Under the pieces are notes generated by a model that saw only the letters and a program-made list of their open reading frames with translations, was not told the origin of the DNA and made no database searches. A DNA stretch of 64,000 bases from Myxococcota bacterium (GTDB lineage Bacteria; Myxococcota_A; UBA9160; SMWR01). This document shows positions 49,051 through 58,248 of this stretch, piece after piece (position 1 is the first letter of the stretch; every line of letters begins with the position of its first letter). The DNA lies in assembly GCA_022447545.1 (NCBI GenBank), contig JAKVBI010000015.1, positions 62,001-126,000 on the forward strand, read 5' to 3'. A program made the translations under genes and the position numbers.

Positions 49051-51876
49051 TCAGCTACAGCCGCTGGTGCTCCCACAGTTGGGGCACTTGTAGCAGGCAC
49101 CGTTGCGAATCATGATGCTTCCACAGTCCATGCACCCCGGGGCATCTGCTTGACTCACGATCGAGTAGGGCATGCCACTCTCCGTGTCAGACCCCACAGA
49201 ACCTCCAGCCACCGCACCCCTCACCGACTCCGCGATCTCGACACCGTCATCCACGGCTTCGACACCGTCAGTAGCGTCTTCGGCAGGAATGGCACCGTCC
49301 ATGAAACGCGTTCCGAGGTAGCGGAAAACGTAGTCCATCACGGACTTGGCGATGGGAATCTCCCGATTGTTGGTGAAGCCAGAGGGTTCAAAGCGCGTAT
49401 GACTGAACTTGTCGACCAACGCTTTGAGCGGCACACCGTATTGCAGAGAAATGGACGTCATCGTGGCAATGGTGTCCATCAGCCCTGAAACCGTACTCCC
49501 CTCCTTCGCCATCTTCAGGAAGATCTCACCGGGCTGACCATCCTCGTACATCCCGATGGTCAAGTAGCCCTCGTGTCCTGCGATCGAGAACTTGTGGGTC
49601 AACGCGCTGCGCTCGTCGCTCAGCTTTCGGCGAACGGGCCGCGCCTCTTCCGGCTGCAGCGGCACCACGTTGCTCTTCTCTTCGCTCTTGGCCGTGTTGA
49701 GCGGCTGGGTCCGCTTGCTGCCATCCCGATAGACGGCGAGCGCCTTGAGCCCGAGCCGCCAGCCCTCGACATAGGCCTCGCTCACGTCATCCACCGTCGC
49801 ATCCTGCGGGAGGTTGACCGTCTTGCTGATGGCCCCGGACAGGAAGGGTTGAACGGAACCCATCATCCGCAGGTGCCCCATCCAGTGGATGCTGCGCGTG
49901 CCCTTCGCGGGCCGGAATGCACAGTCGAACACGGCGAGGTGCTCATCCCGCAGTTCTTCGGCCCCCTCAATGGTTTCCTGCTCGTTCACGTGAGCAACGA
50001 TCGAATCGATCTGAGACTCGCTGTAACCCAGCCTGCCAAGCGCCATGGGAACCGTCCGGTTGACGATCTTCAGGAACCCGCCACCCACGAGCTTCTTGTA
50101 CTTCACCAGGGCAATGTCGGGCTCGACCCCGGTCGTATCGCAATCCATCATGAATGCGATCGTTCCGGTAGGCGCAAGCACCGTCACCTGACCGTTCTTA
50201 TAGCCATGCTTCCGGCCCGCCTTGAGGGCGCGATCCCAACTCTCACGAGAGGATTCGTGCAGATCGTCCGGCACGCCCGCCTTCGGCACGGCGTTGGCCG
50301 CGTCCTTGTGCATGCCGATCACCTCGAGGAAGGGCTTCCGATTCATGCGGAACCGGGCGAACGGGCCCATCTTCTCGGCGATTTCCGCGCTCATCGCGTA
50401 GGCCTCACCACACATCAGGGATGTGAGTGACGCCGCGAGATTCCGCCCCTCCTCGCTGTCGTAGGGCAACCCGAACGCCATCAGCAAAGCGCCGAGGTTC
50501 GCGTAGCCCAGGCCCAGAGGGCGGAAGAGCTTGCTGTTCCGCTGGATGGCCTCGGTGGGGTAGTCGGCGAAGTCGACCACGATCTCCTGCCCCAGGATCG
50601 TGAGTCGAACGGCTGCTCGGTAGGCATCGACGTCGAACTCACCGTTCTCCCCCAGGAACGTCATCAGGTTCAAGCTCGCGAGATTGCAGGCCGTGTCGTC
50701 CAGGAACATGTACTCCGAGCACGGGTTACTCGAATTGATCCGGCCGGAGGCCTTGACGGGATTCCAGCGATTGATGGTGGTGTCACACTGAATGCCCGGA
50801 TCACCGCAGATGTGGGTTGCCTCGGCCATCTGCCGCAGGAGACCCCTAGCCTTGTGGGTTTCAACCACCTCACCGGTCGTCACTGAGTGGGTGTCCCAAT
50901 TCCCATCATCGACGGCGCTTCGCATGAAAGCATCCGTCACCCGCACCGAGTGGTTCGCATTCTGGAAGAACACGGAATCGTAGGCACCGCCCGGTACGTT
51001 GAAGCCTCCGTCGTAGCCGGAGTCGATGAGCGACCAGGCCTTCTTCTCCTCGTCGGCTTTGCAGTTGATGAATTCGCCGATGTCGGGATGATCGACGTTC
51101 AGAATGACCATCTTGGCAGCGCGGCGAGTCTTCCCTCCCGACTTCACGACGCCAGCAAAAGAGTCGAACCCCCGCATGAACGACACGGGCCCCGACGCGG
51201 TGCCGCCACCCTTGAGGTGCTCGCGAGACGAGCGGATGCTCGACAAGTTCGAACCGGCCCCCGATCCCCCCTTGAACAGCATCGCCTCGGTCTTGGCGAG
51301 TTCCATGATCGATTGCATGGTGTCGTCGACCGCGTTGATGAAGCACGCACTCGCCTGCTGGGGCGTGTCCTTCACACCGAGGTTGAACCAGACCGGGCTG
51401 TTGAAGGCCATGCGCTGGTGAACCAGGATGTAGGAGAGTTCATCCGAGTAGGCCTGGGCATCTTCGGGCGTGGCGAAATAGCCAGCCTCCTCACCCCAGC
51501 CCCGGATGCGCCCAACAACGCGCCCGATCAACTGACGCACGCTGCGCTCGCGCTCGGGAGTTCCCACATGTCCGCGGAAGTACTTCGATACCACGACGTT
51601 GGTCGCGAGCTGCGACCAACTCTTGGGGACCTCGACATCTTTCTGCTCAAAGACCGTTTCGCCCTGCTCGTCGGCAATCTTGGCGCTGCGGATCTCCCAC
51701 TCAACGGTCTCGAAGGGATCCTCGCCCGCGCGTGTGAAGTATCGAGGGATGGTGAGCCCCAGAGGTTTCTTACTCTTCCGCTTGCCGCGGCCTCCACTGC
51801 CAGTCGATGAAGCCGAGTTGACCGAACGCAGATGCGTTCCCTTCCCCTGATTGCCGCCGCTCGCCTTACTGCTCAC
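49051..51876 (-). CDS. nrdJ: Vitamin B12-dependent ribonucleotide reductase NrdJ
   Basis: Class II ribonucleoside-diphosphate reductase, oxygen-tolerant, making dNTP precursors with adenosylcobalamin as radical source. Key text: MAFNSPVWFNLGV, QASACFINAVDD, GGSGAGSNLSSIRS, NSSNPCSEYMFLDDTACNLASLN and the APTGTIAFMMDCDTTGVEP motif. The C-terminus holds CxxC pairs (CMDCG, CYKCPNCG) for redox relay. Length 941 with a Gly/Ser/Lys-rich N-terminal lead of about 35 residues. GTG 51876 preceded by GGGAGG. The genome must import or make B12. Confidence 0.96.
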   Translation of the reverse strand: MSSKASGGNQGKGTHLRSVNSASSTGSGGRGKRKSKKPLGLTIPRYFTRAGEDPFETVEWEIRSAKIADEQGETVFEQKDVEVPKSWSQLATNVVVSKYFRGHVGTPERERSVRQLIGRVVGRIRGWGEEAGYFATPEDAQAYSDELSYILVHQRMAFNSPVWFNLGVKDTPQQASACFINAVDDTMQSIMELAKTEAMLFKGGSGAGSNLSSIRSSREHLKGGGTASGPVSFMRGFDSFAGVVKSGGKTRRAAKMVILNVDHPDIGEFINCKADEEKKAWSLIDSGYDGGFNVPGGAYDSVFFQNANHSVRVTDAFMRSAVDDGNWDTHSVTTGEVVETHKARGLLRQMAEATHICGDPGIQCDTTINRWNPVKASGRINSSNPCSEYMFLDDTACNLASLNLMTFLGENGEFDVDAYRAAVRLTILGQEIVVDFADYPTEAIQRNSKLFRPLGLGYANLGALLMAFGLPYDSEEGRNLAASLTSLMCGEAYAMSAEIAEKMGPFARFRMNRKPFLEVIGMHKDAANAVPKAGVPDDLHESSRESWDRALKAGRKHGYKNGQVTVLAPTGTIAFMMDCDTTGVEPDIALVKYKKLVGGGFLKIVNRTVPMALGRLGYSESQIDSIVAHVNEQETIEGAEELRDEHLAVFDCAFRPAKGTRSIHWMGHLRMMGSVQPFLSGAISKTVNLPQDATVDDVSEAYVEGWRLGLKALAVYRDGSKRTQPLNTAKSEEKSNVVPLQPEEARPVRRKLSDERSALTHKFSIAGHEGYLTIGMYEDGQPGEIFLKMAKEGSTVSGLMDTIATMTSISLQYGVPLKALVDKFSHTRFEPSGFTNNREIPIAKSVMDYVFRYLGTRFMDGAIPAEDATDGVEAVDDGVEIAESVRGAVAGGSVGSDTESGMPYSIVSQADAPGCMDCGSIMIRNGACYKCPNCGSTSGCS

Positions 51877-52375
51877 GCCCCCTCCCGGATGTGCGCGATG
51901 CTCACCCCGCGCACGCTTGTTTTAAAATCCATGATGCGCAAAGAGAGGGAGAAGATCGGTTTGTCTTCAGAATCGCCGCGCTCTCCCCTCTCTCCCCTCT
52001 TCACTCTTCCGCGTCTCACGCCTGTCATTCTCCGCAACTCCGGTTTGCGAAGCCGGCTTCCAGTGAATCTCCAAGTCAGCTCCTCACGATTGCTCCTGGA
52101 ATTCCCCAGAGCGAGCGGTGCCGTCGTGCATCCTTACTCAGAGAGGGCGATTGTCTCACGCCCGTGGCGAGTGCAGATGCGATGGCCGAGTCAAACCTGA
52201 TGATGTCAACACGAAACCGGGATGTTTCCGGAGATGAGAGAGGCCCCGGTCACTCCAGGGCCCCCGAGCTCGGATTGGGTCCTCCATCCCGCCTCGAACT
52301 CGCTCCCCCCTGACGACCGCCTGTTTTCGAACCCCCCCAGGCCGCCAGAGGTTCACGTCTCATCTCCAGCAACCG

Positions 52376-52404
52376 TTATTACCCTGCGCCTTGGGGTGCG
52401 TCAA
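52376..52404 (-). promoter_or_regulatory. Candidate promoter of nrdJ
   Basis: On the minus strand: TTGACG (52404-52399), a 17-base spacer, TAATAA (52381-52376). The -35 is good and the -10 only fair. An imperfect 20-base palindrome abuts the -35 (52405-52424). Confidence 0.4.
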
Positions 52405-52424
52405 GACTATTTGTACAAAATGTG
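52405..52424. promoter_or_regulatory. Imperfect palindrome at the nrdJ promoter
   Basis: GACTATTTGTACAAAATGTG has seven of ten matching arm positions centred on TTGTACAA, immediately upstream of the putative -35. NrdR boxes are similar in length and position but have a different core (ATATAT), so I call it a candidate binding site of unknown regulator. Confidence 0.35.
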
Positions 52425-52606
52425 GTGATGTTCTCTGGTGAAACCCACAACCCATTGAGGTTTATCGGCTTTTTCTCCCCTCTCGTAGAAACTATGGACC
52501 CTCGGAACTCAGGAAAATCCCGGAGCCCCGGCGCCCCCGAGGGGAGCCTTCATACGGGTGGCATCGCGACGCGACGACTGCCTGAAAAATGGGAACGCGA
52601 AAACGG

Positions 52607-53305
52607 CTAGGAGGGATCGTCGGGCAGGCCCGTGATCCGGATCCCGGCGCCTTCGGGGAGCTTGTGGCGTCGATTGATGCCGATCAGAAGAGCGGTCATT
52701 GACTCGACGATTCGTGCGTTGGCCAGGGGCCCCCCGTCGACGCCTCGCAGGTCGGGGATCAGACCGCACAAATCGATGATGCGGCCACGCGGCGCTTTCG
52801 CACCCGAGACAATGATGTCGCAGTCCACTGCCTCGGAGAGATCTTGCAGACGATGGGCCGACACGTTCTGGAAGGCCGAAATCACGTCCACACCATCCGG
52901 CACCAGGCTCGCAACCAGTTCCGCCGCAGACCCCTGCCAGATGCCCAACGTATGCGCTGGCGCACCCCCAATTGCCGCAGCCAGCGGAACCGCCATGCAG
53001 ACCACGATCTGGCCGGGAACCAACACTTCGCGAATCGCCTTGACGGTCGACGCGGTGTGCTCGAAGGGCACCGACAGGATCACAATCTCCGCCCGTACAG
53101 CCGCATCGGCGTTCTCGAAGCCCGCCACCTCGGCGCCCGGCACCTGGGAGAGCACCTCCGTTGCCGCCTGCTCTGCCCGGTCGGCCTTTCGGGATCCGAT
53201 GACAACGGGTCGTCCCGCCACGGCAAAACGCAGGGCCAGCCCCAGCCCCTGATCTCCCGTCCCACCCAGAATTGCAATCGCACTCGATCGATCGATGTCA
53301 GACAT
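52607..53305 (-). CDS. npdG: NADPH-dependent F420 reductase
   Basis: Couples NADPH and reduced F420 (F420H2:NADP+ oxidoreductase). Rossmann opening AIAILGGTGDQGLGLALRFA and the GSR at VIGSRKADRAEQAA that selects NADP phosphate; VSAFQNVSAHRLQDL is typical of the family. Length 232. ATG start with no clear ribosome site. F420 synthesis genes are not in the window, but this gene implies the cell has the cofactor. Confidence 0.9.
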   Translation of the reverse strand: MSDIDRSSAIAILGGTGDQGLGLALRFAVAGRPVVIGSRKADRAEQAATEVLSQVPGAEVAGFENADAAVRAEIVILSVPFEHTASTVKAIREVLVPGQIVVCMAVPLAAAIGGAPAHTLGIWQGSAAELVASLVPDGVDVISAFQNVSAHRLQDLSEAVDCDIIVSGAKAPRGRIIDLCGLIPDLRGVDGGPLANARIVESMTALLIGINRRHKLPEGAGIRITGLPDDPS

Positions 53306-53394
53306 GGTCGGCGAATCTTAGCCCGATTCTGACAGGCCGCAGTAACCCGGCGCCGAATGGGCGTTGAAGGTGGGGCGCGATAGAATCAGCCGGC

Positions 53395-53697
53395 TTGGAC
53401 TCGATCACGCCCGCTTCCATAGAACAAACGGGGCCCCGCGAGCTCTCGATCACCTGGCTGGACGGTCAACGCAGCGTCTACGAGGTACGGGGGCTCCGCC
53501 TCGCTTGCGGTTGCGCGCAGTGCGTGGACGAGTGGAGCGGACAGGATCGCCTGGTGCCCGAAAGTGTGCCCGCAGACGTCCACCCCATTTCGATCCAATC
53601 CGTTGGCCGCTACGCGCTGCAGATCCACTGGAGCGACGGCCACTCGACGGGCATCTATCCTTTCGAACGTCTTCGAGAGCTGGGGCAGCCGGGCTGA
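53395..53697 (+). CDS. DUF971 domain protein
   Basis: 100-residue protein of the DUF971/GBBH-like N-terminal domain family: RELSITWLDGQRSVY, the zinc-type LRLACGCAQCVDEWSG, and SVGRYALQIHWSDGHSTGIYPFERL. Function unknown, widespread near Fe-S or quinone genes. TTG start with TAGAAT nine bases earlier (-10 like), suggesting a very short or absent leader. 54 bases before the hisN-like gene. Confidence 0.88.
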   Translation: MDSITPASIEQTGPRELSITWLDGQRSVYEVRGLRLACGCAQCVDEWSGQDRLVPESVPADVHPISIQSVGRYALQIHWSDGHSTGIYPFERLRELGQPG

Positions 53698-53751
53698 ATC
53701 CGTAGGCCGCCCGGGACCGCGGCAGCCAACGCGTGAGAAGGGAGACCCGAC

Positions 53752-54534
53752 ATGGCCAAGCTCGATCTGGAAGCCGCCGCCCGGACTGCACGTGCAGCGG
53801 CCGAGGCCGCCCGGACCGAAACGCTTCCGCGCTTCCGCGCAGTGGACGTCGAAACCAAAGACGATGGATCTCCCGTGACAGAGGCGGACCGAGCCGCCGA
53901 GAGGGCGATCCGATCCCGCCTCGCCGAAGATTTTCCGGACTTCGGTTTCCTCGGAGAGGAATACGGCGAACAGCGTTCCGTGGACGGACCCTGCTGGGTC
54001 ATCGACCCCATCGATGGGACCATCGGTTTTTCGCGTGGAATTCCACTGTTCACAACGCTGATCGCCCTGTTGGAGGACAATGAACCCGTTCTCGGGTTGA
54101 TCGACTGCCCGAGCCTCGACGAATGCTTCGTCGGCTGGCGAGACGGCGGTTGCTGGCGCAACGGCGTTCCTTGCCAGGTTACCCCCGAGTCCGATCTGCG
54201 CCGTGCGATCATCTCGCACGGTGATCCCTTCTGCTTCGAACTGGCGGGAGAAGAAGCCGCCTTCGCACGTATGGCGCGCGAAGTCCCGTTGCTTCGTGGC
54301 TACACCGATGCCTTCGGCCATGCTCAGGTGCTCAGCGGAGGAGTGGGTGCCATGGTCGACATGCAGCTCAACCTCTGGGATGCGGCGGCCACCCAGGTCT
54401 TGGTTCCCGAAGCCGGTGGCCGTTGTTTGACACTCGCCCAGCCCAACCAAAAGATCGGTCTGTTATTCGGGAACCCCGCCCTGGTCGAGCAACTTCAGGA
54501 TTTTCTGACAAGCGAGATTCTCGAGACCCGCTGA
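53752..54534 (+). CDS. Inositol monophosphatase family protein, HisN-like
   Basis: Lithium-sensitive-type phosphatase, 260 residues. Metal motifs are intact: GEEYGEQ, WVIDPIDGTIGFSRG and LWDAAATQVLVPEAGG. The text matches the HisN branch (histidinol-phosphate phosphatase), with DPIDGTIGFSRGIPLF; inositol-phosphate or other sugar-phosphate substrates are possible. ATG preceded by AAGGGAG. Confidence 0.82.
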   Translation: MAKLDLEAAARTARAAAEAARTETLPRFRAVDVETKDDGSPVTEADRAAERAIRSRLAEDFPDFGFLGEEYGEQRSVDGPCWVIDPIDGTIGFSRGIPLFTTLIALLEDNEPVLGLIDCPSLDECFVGWRDGGCWRNGVPCQVTPESDLRRAIISHGDPFCFELAGEEAAFARMAREVPLLRGYTDAFGHAQVLSGGVGAMVDMQLNLWDAAATQVLVPEAGGRCLTLAQPNQKIGLLFGNPALVEQLQDFLTSEILETR

Positions 54535-54668
54535 TCGACGAACCGGAGCTCTCGACTCGGAGTCACACCCTGCATGGCGGGTGGCTCCCCAGCCGTCGTT
54601 CTACAACTCTCCGAGCGGGCCAGGGCGCTATTGTCCTGGTCAATCTTCGCCAGGCCTGGAGGGTCAAG

Positions 54669-56309
54669 ATGAGTTCCGTCCCCACGCTCGACGACGCGCG
54701 CAAGCTGCACCAGGCAGCGAGTGAGTTGATCGAACCCGCCCTCACAGCCGCTCGGCAGATCACCGACGGCGGCCGCAGCATCGACGAACATCAGGTGCTG
54801 ACCGAGCGTGTCGCCTACGCGGCCACCGAGGAAAGAGCCGCGCGCGAGTTGATCGCGGCCAGTGAAGCCCTGGCAGCGGAGGGTCGCTCCGATGCGAACA
54901 GAGAGGCCCTCTGCGCGGCAGCCGTGGCAGATCTGGTGGGCAGCCTGCACGACCGCCTCGCCCCAGCTGTCGAGGACCTCGGCATTGGCGAACCTGCCCT
55001 GGAAACCGCTTTTCCTCCGGACATCCGCGCACTGCTGCGGCGTACCGCGAATGAATCCGTTTACCGCGCCATTGGCAGCGACGCCATCTCGCAAAGGGGC
55101 CGGATGGCCCCGCCGCTGGAGGACATGCTCGAGCAGGTGCGCGACGCGGTCCGCGAATTCGCCGAGGCCGAAGTGATGCCCGAGGCCGAGCGGATCCACC
55201 GGCACGATGAACTCGTGCCCGAGGACTTCATCTCAAAGATGGGAGAACTCGGCTATTTCGGACTAGCGATTCCCGAGGAATTCGGCGGATCGGAGATGGG
55301 CAACCTCGCCATGATCCTCACCACCGAGGAACTGTCCCGTGCATCCCTGGCCGCCGCGGGTTCGCTGATCACGCGCCCTGAAATTCTCGCCAAGGCCCTC
55401 GTTCAGGGTGGGACCCAGGCACAGAAGGCTCACTGGCTTCCGCGAATCGCATCGGGTGAGACCATGGTGGGTATCTCCGTGACCGAACCGGACATCGGAA
55501 GTGACGTCGCGGGCGTCAAGTGCCGTGCCACACAAGCCGACGACGGAAGCTGGCGCATCAACGGGCCGAAGGCCTGGTGCACCTTCGCGGGAAGAGCTGA
55601 CGTACTTGCGGTCCTGACGCGAACTGATCCTGACCTCTCCCTCGCCGCCAAGGGCCTTTCGCTGTTCATCGTGCCGAAAGATCGCTTCGACGGGCACGAG
55701 TTCGAAATGAACCAACCCGGCGGGGGGCGCCTCGTCGGCAAGGCCGACGCCACACCCGGTTACCGGGGAATGCACTCCTTCACGCTCAACTTCGAGGATT
55801 ACGCGGTGCCCGCCGACCACCTCGTGGGAGAGGGGGACGGGCTGGGGCGGGGCTTCTATCTACAGATGGCGGGGTTCGCGGCCGGCCGCTTGCAGACGGG
55901 CGGACGCGCATGTGGGCTCGCCCAGGCGGCCCTCGAGAAGACCGCCGAGTACGTCGCCGACCGAACGCAATTTGGCGTCGCCCTGTCGGAGTTCCAGCTC
56001 ACTCAGTTCACCCTCGGCCGGATGGCTGCAAAACTGGCGGGAGCTCGAGCCATCACGTACGCGGCCGCCGAGGCCATGGACGAGGACGAACGCGCGGCAG
56101 CCCCCCTGGCAGCCCAGGCGAAACTTCTCGCCTGTGACGTCGCGGTGGAAGTGACCCAACAGGGACAGCTCATGCACGGCGGATGGGGTTACGCCGAGGA
56201 GTATCCCATCAGCCGTTACGTGGTCGACGCCCAGGTACTGCCAATCTTCGAAGGCGTCAAACCCATCCTCGAGCTCAAAGTGATCGGTCGTGGGCTGCTC
56301 GCCAACTGA
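54669..56309 (+). CDS. Acyl-CoA dehydrogenase
   Basis: Flavoprotein that oxidises acyl-CoA and gives electrons to ETF. Residues about 150-546 form the ACAD fold (LGYFGLAIPEEFGGSEMGNL; GISVTEPDIGSDVAGVK; RTQFGVALSEFQL; MHGGWGYAEEYPISRY; PIFEGVKPIL). A leading 150-residue helical domain, not seen in short-chain ACADs, makes it 546 residues. The substrate is not known. ATG 54669 with GGAGG six bases upstream. Partner of etfQO in the window. Confidence 0.94.
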   Translation: MSSVPTLDDARKLHQAASELIEPALTAARQITDGGRSIDEHQVLTERVAYAATEERAARELIAASEALAAEGRSDANREALCAAAVADLVGSLHDRLAPAVEDLGIGEPALETAFPPDIRALLRRTANESVYRAIGSDAISQRGRMAPPLEDMLEQVRDAVREFAEAEVMPEAERIHRHDELVPEDFISKMGELGYFGLAIPEEFGGSEMGNLAMILTTEELSRASLAAAGSLITRPEILAKALVQGGTQAQKAHWLPRIASGETMVGISVTEPDIGSDVAGVKCRATQADDGSWRINGPKAWCTFAGRADVLAVLTRTDPDLSLAAKGLSLFIVPKDRFDGHEFEMNQPGGGRLVGKADATPGYRGMHSFTLNFEDYAVPADHLVGEGDGLGRGFYLQMAGFAAGRLQTGGRACGLAQAALEKTAEYVADRTQFGVALSEFQLTQFTLGRMAAKLAGARAITYAAAEAMDEDERAAAPLAAQAKLLACDVAVEVTQQGQLMHGGWGYAEEYPISRYVVDAQVLPIFEGVKPILELKVIGRGLLAN

Positions 56310-56380
56310 TCGGCCGCTCCGTCACCTCTGATGCCGAAGGCCGCGGAAATGTTCCCACAGAGCGACATCGAAAGCGCCAG

Positions 56381-56845
56381 CTATCCGCGTTTGGACAAAC
56401 GCCTGTGTTCGCGAGCCGCCGAGACCAGGGCAAGCACCGCAAAAACGGGCGCCCCGTAGCGACTCGTCATTTGAGTCAGAGTCCCATCGTTGTACCAGGC
56501 ATCGGGTGAGCCCAGCAGTGCAATCCCACCCAGAATGATCGCATACACGCCAAACAACAAGGCATTGAGATACTCGACCCGCGTGTAGTTCTCGAGCAGT
56601 AGGCGCCCCAACAGCAGGACCAACGCCATGAAGCCGTAGCGATTGAACGCCAGGTGTTCGAGCATTTCCGGGTCGTCGTTGAACCAACCGTCGTACCCAA
56701 ACCAGGCCACGAAGCCCGCTACCATGAGGGGAGCGAACAGCGGGTTATCGAAGGGACTTGAGACTTCTTCGTCGTCTTCTTCGTATGATGCGTCTTCCGG
56801 CTGCGCCGGCTCCGCCAGATCGCCTTTGGGGTCTTCCTCTGCCAT
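56381..56845 (-). CDS. Membrane protein of unknown function
   Basis: 154 residues. Acidic head (1-30), then four hydrophobic segments; the first, PLFAPLMVAGFVAWFGYDGWF, is followed by a short Asp-rich loop. The C-terminus is basic. No family I can name. Convergent with the ACAD gene, 55 bases upstream of apeB on the same strand reading (downstream in transcription). Confidence 0.75.
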   Translation of the reverse strand: MAEEDPKGDLAEPAQPEDASYEEDDEEVSSPFDNPLFAPLMVAGFVAWFGYDGWFNDDPEMLEHLAFNRYGFMALVLLLGRLLLENYTRVEYLNALLFGVYAIILGGIALLGSPDAWYNDGTLTQMTSRYGAPVFAVLALVSAAREHRRLSKRG

Positions 56846-56899
56846 GGCTCCATCCCGTTGAAGTTCGGCGTTTCAGCTCGACCGTGGGGGAGTAGCGGA

Positions 56900-58204
56900 T
56901 CAGGGACTCGCAAACCAGTGGCTCATGACTGCAATCATGGGCTCAACGTCCAAAGAGCCAGCCATCTCCCTGCACGAATGCATCGACAGCATGGGATTCC
57001 CGACGTCGACCGTCGGAATCCCCAGCCGTGCCGCGCTGATGGGTCCGATCGTCGAGCCACAGGGCAGATCGTTCCGCGAAACGAAGTGCTGGACCTCGAC
57101 ACCAACCTCCGAACAGACTGCGCGAAAGGTCCCAGCCGTTTCGGAATCGCTCGCATAGCTCTGGTTTGCATTGACCTTGATGACCGGCCCCCCGCCCAAC
57201 ACGGGTCGATGGCTCGGATCATGACGATCCGCATAGTTGGGGTGGACGGCGTGGGCCATATCGGCCGACACCAGTAAAGAACGAGCCACTGCTCGTGGAA
57301 GCCCCTGGGGTTCACCGCCCTTGTAGCCCGAAATGATCCGCTCGAGACCGTCCGCCAACAGAGTGCTCGAAGCCCCACTTGCGCTTCGGCTACCGACCTC
57401 TTCGTGGTCGTAGAGCACCACGACGCGCGTGCAGGGGGTTTCCGGTCGCTGCCCCGCCTTCCCGAGGGCGCGGAGGGCTGCGTGGCAGGAGGCCAGATTG
57501 TCGAGCCGGGGTGCGAAGACGAATTCCCCTTGCGCCCCACCCACACAAGCGGGCTGGACGTCGTAGGTCATCAACTCATAGGCGAGAATGTCGGTGGGTT
57601 CGATCTCGGCGAGCCCCTGGGCTCGCATTTCTCCAGCCACGAGTTCCGCCAGATTCAGTGTGGCCTCGAGACCCGAGACAGGCAGGCTGTGGACCTGGGG
57701 ATCGAGCTTGAGACCCTCACGCTGCAATTCGCGCTGGAGGTGGATGGCGAGGTTGGGAATGCGCAGCAAGGGGCGCCCGAAATCCAGCAGCAGTTGGCGT
57801 GGACCCGAGTCACTCCGCACGGTGACGCGCCCGGCCAGCGACAGATCGCGGTCGAGCCAGGTGTGCAGCAACACGCCGCCGTACGTCTCGACACCGAACT
57901 GGATGTAACCATGACGCCTGAGGTCGGCAACGGGCTTCACTCGCAGGTTCGGAGAATCCGTATGGGCTCCGACGATGCGAAAACCGCCCTGGGCAGGCGT
58001 CTCGGTTCCCACGTGGAATGCCACGAGGCTGCCACCACCGCGCACCAGATAACGACGGTCACCGGGCTCGAGCGACCACAGTTCGGATTCGAGCAGTTCC
58101 TGAAAGCCGTCGTCCTCCAGTCTCAGACGTGCTTGCTCCACCGCGTGAAAAGGCGTCGGGGACCGGTCGATGAATGACAGCAGATCTGCGACTTCGTCGG
58201 CCAT
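56900..58204 (-). CDS. apeB: M18 aspartyl aminopeptidase
   Basis: Zinc aminopeptidase that removes acidic N-terminal residues. Metal and catalytic motifs: GAHTDSPNLRVK, APRLDNLASCHAAL, YDHEEVGSRSASGA and VSADMAHAVHPNY. Length 434 is typical. ATG 58204; the longer frame upstream shows no ribosome site. Same strand as the permease, which suggests peptide or amino acid use. Confidence 0.94.
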   Translation of the reverse strand: MADEVADLLSFIDRSPTPFHAVEQARLRLEDDGFQELLESELWSLEPGDRRYLVRGGGSLVAFHVGTETPAQGGFRIVGAHTDSPNLRVKPVADLRRHGYIQFGVETYGGVLLHTWLDRDLSLAGRVTVRSDSGPRQLLLDFGRPLLRIPNLAIHLQRELQREGLKLDPQVHSLPVSGLEATLNLAELVAGEMRAQGLAEIEPTDILAYELMTYDVQPACVGGAQGEFVFAPRLDNLASCHAALRALGKAGQRPETPCTRVVVLYDHEEVGSRSASGASSTLLADGLERIISGYKGGEPQGLPRAVARSLLVSADMAHAVHPNYADRHDPSHRPVLGGGPVIKVNANQSYASDSETAGTFRAVCSEVGVEVQHFVSRNDLPCGSTIGPISAARLGIPTVDVGNPMLSMHSCREMAGSLDVEPMIAVMSHWFASP

Positions 58205-58248
58205 TGGGGCAGGATAGCGGACCCCGGCTTCACCCGGCCGAATGCGCA

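Larger units (their letters stand above)
51877..52606. other. 730-base region upstream of nrdJ
   Basis: No gene recognised in either strand. A possible promoter and palindrome for nrdJ sit at 52376-52424, which would leave a leader of about 490 bases. I looked for a cobalamin riboswitch B12 box (GCCACTG) and did not find one. Rest is unremarkable, with a few C-runs. Confidence 0.5.

Noticed and set aside
51877-52400. Cobalamin riboswitch ahead of the B12-dependent reductase
   Set aside because: No B12 box (GCCACTG or its reverse complement) is present in the leader.
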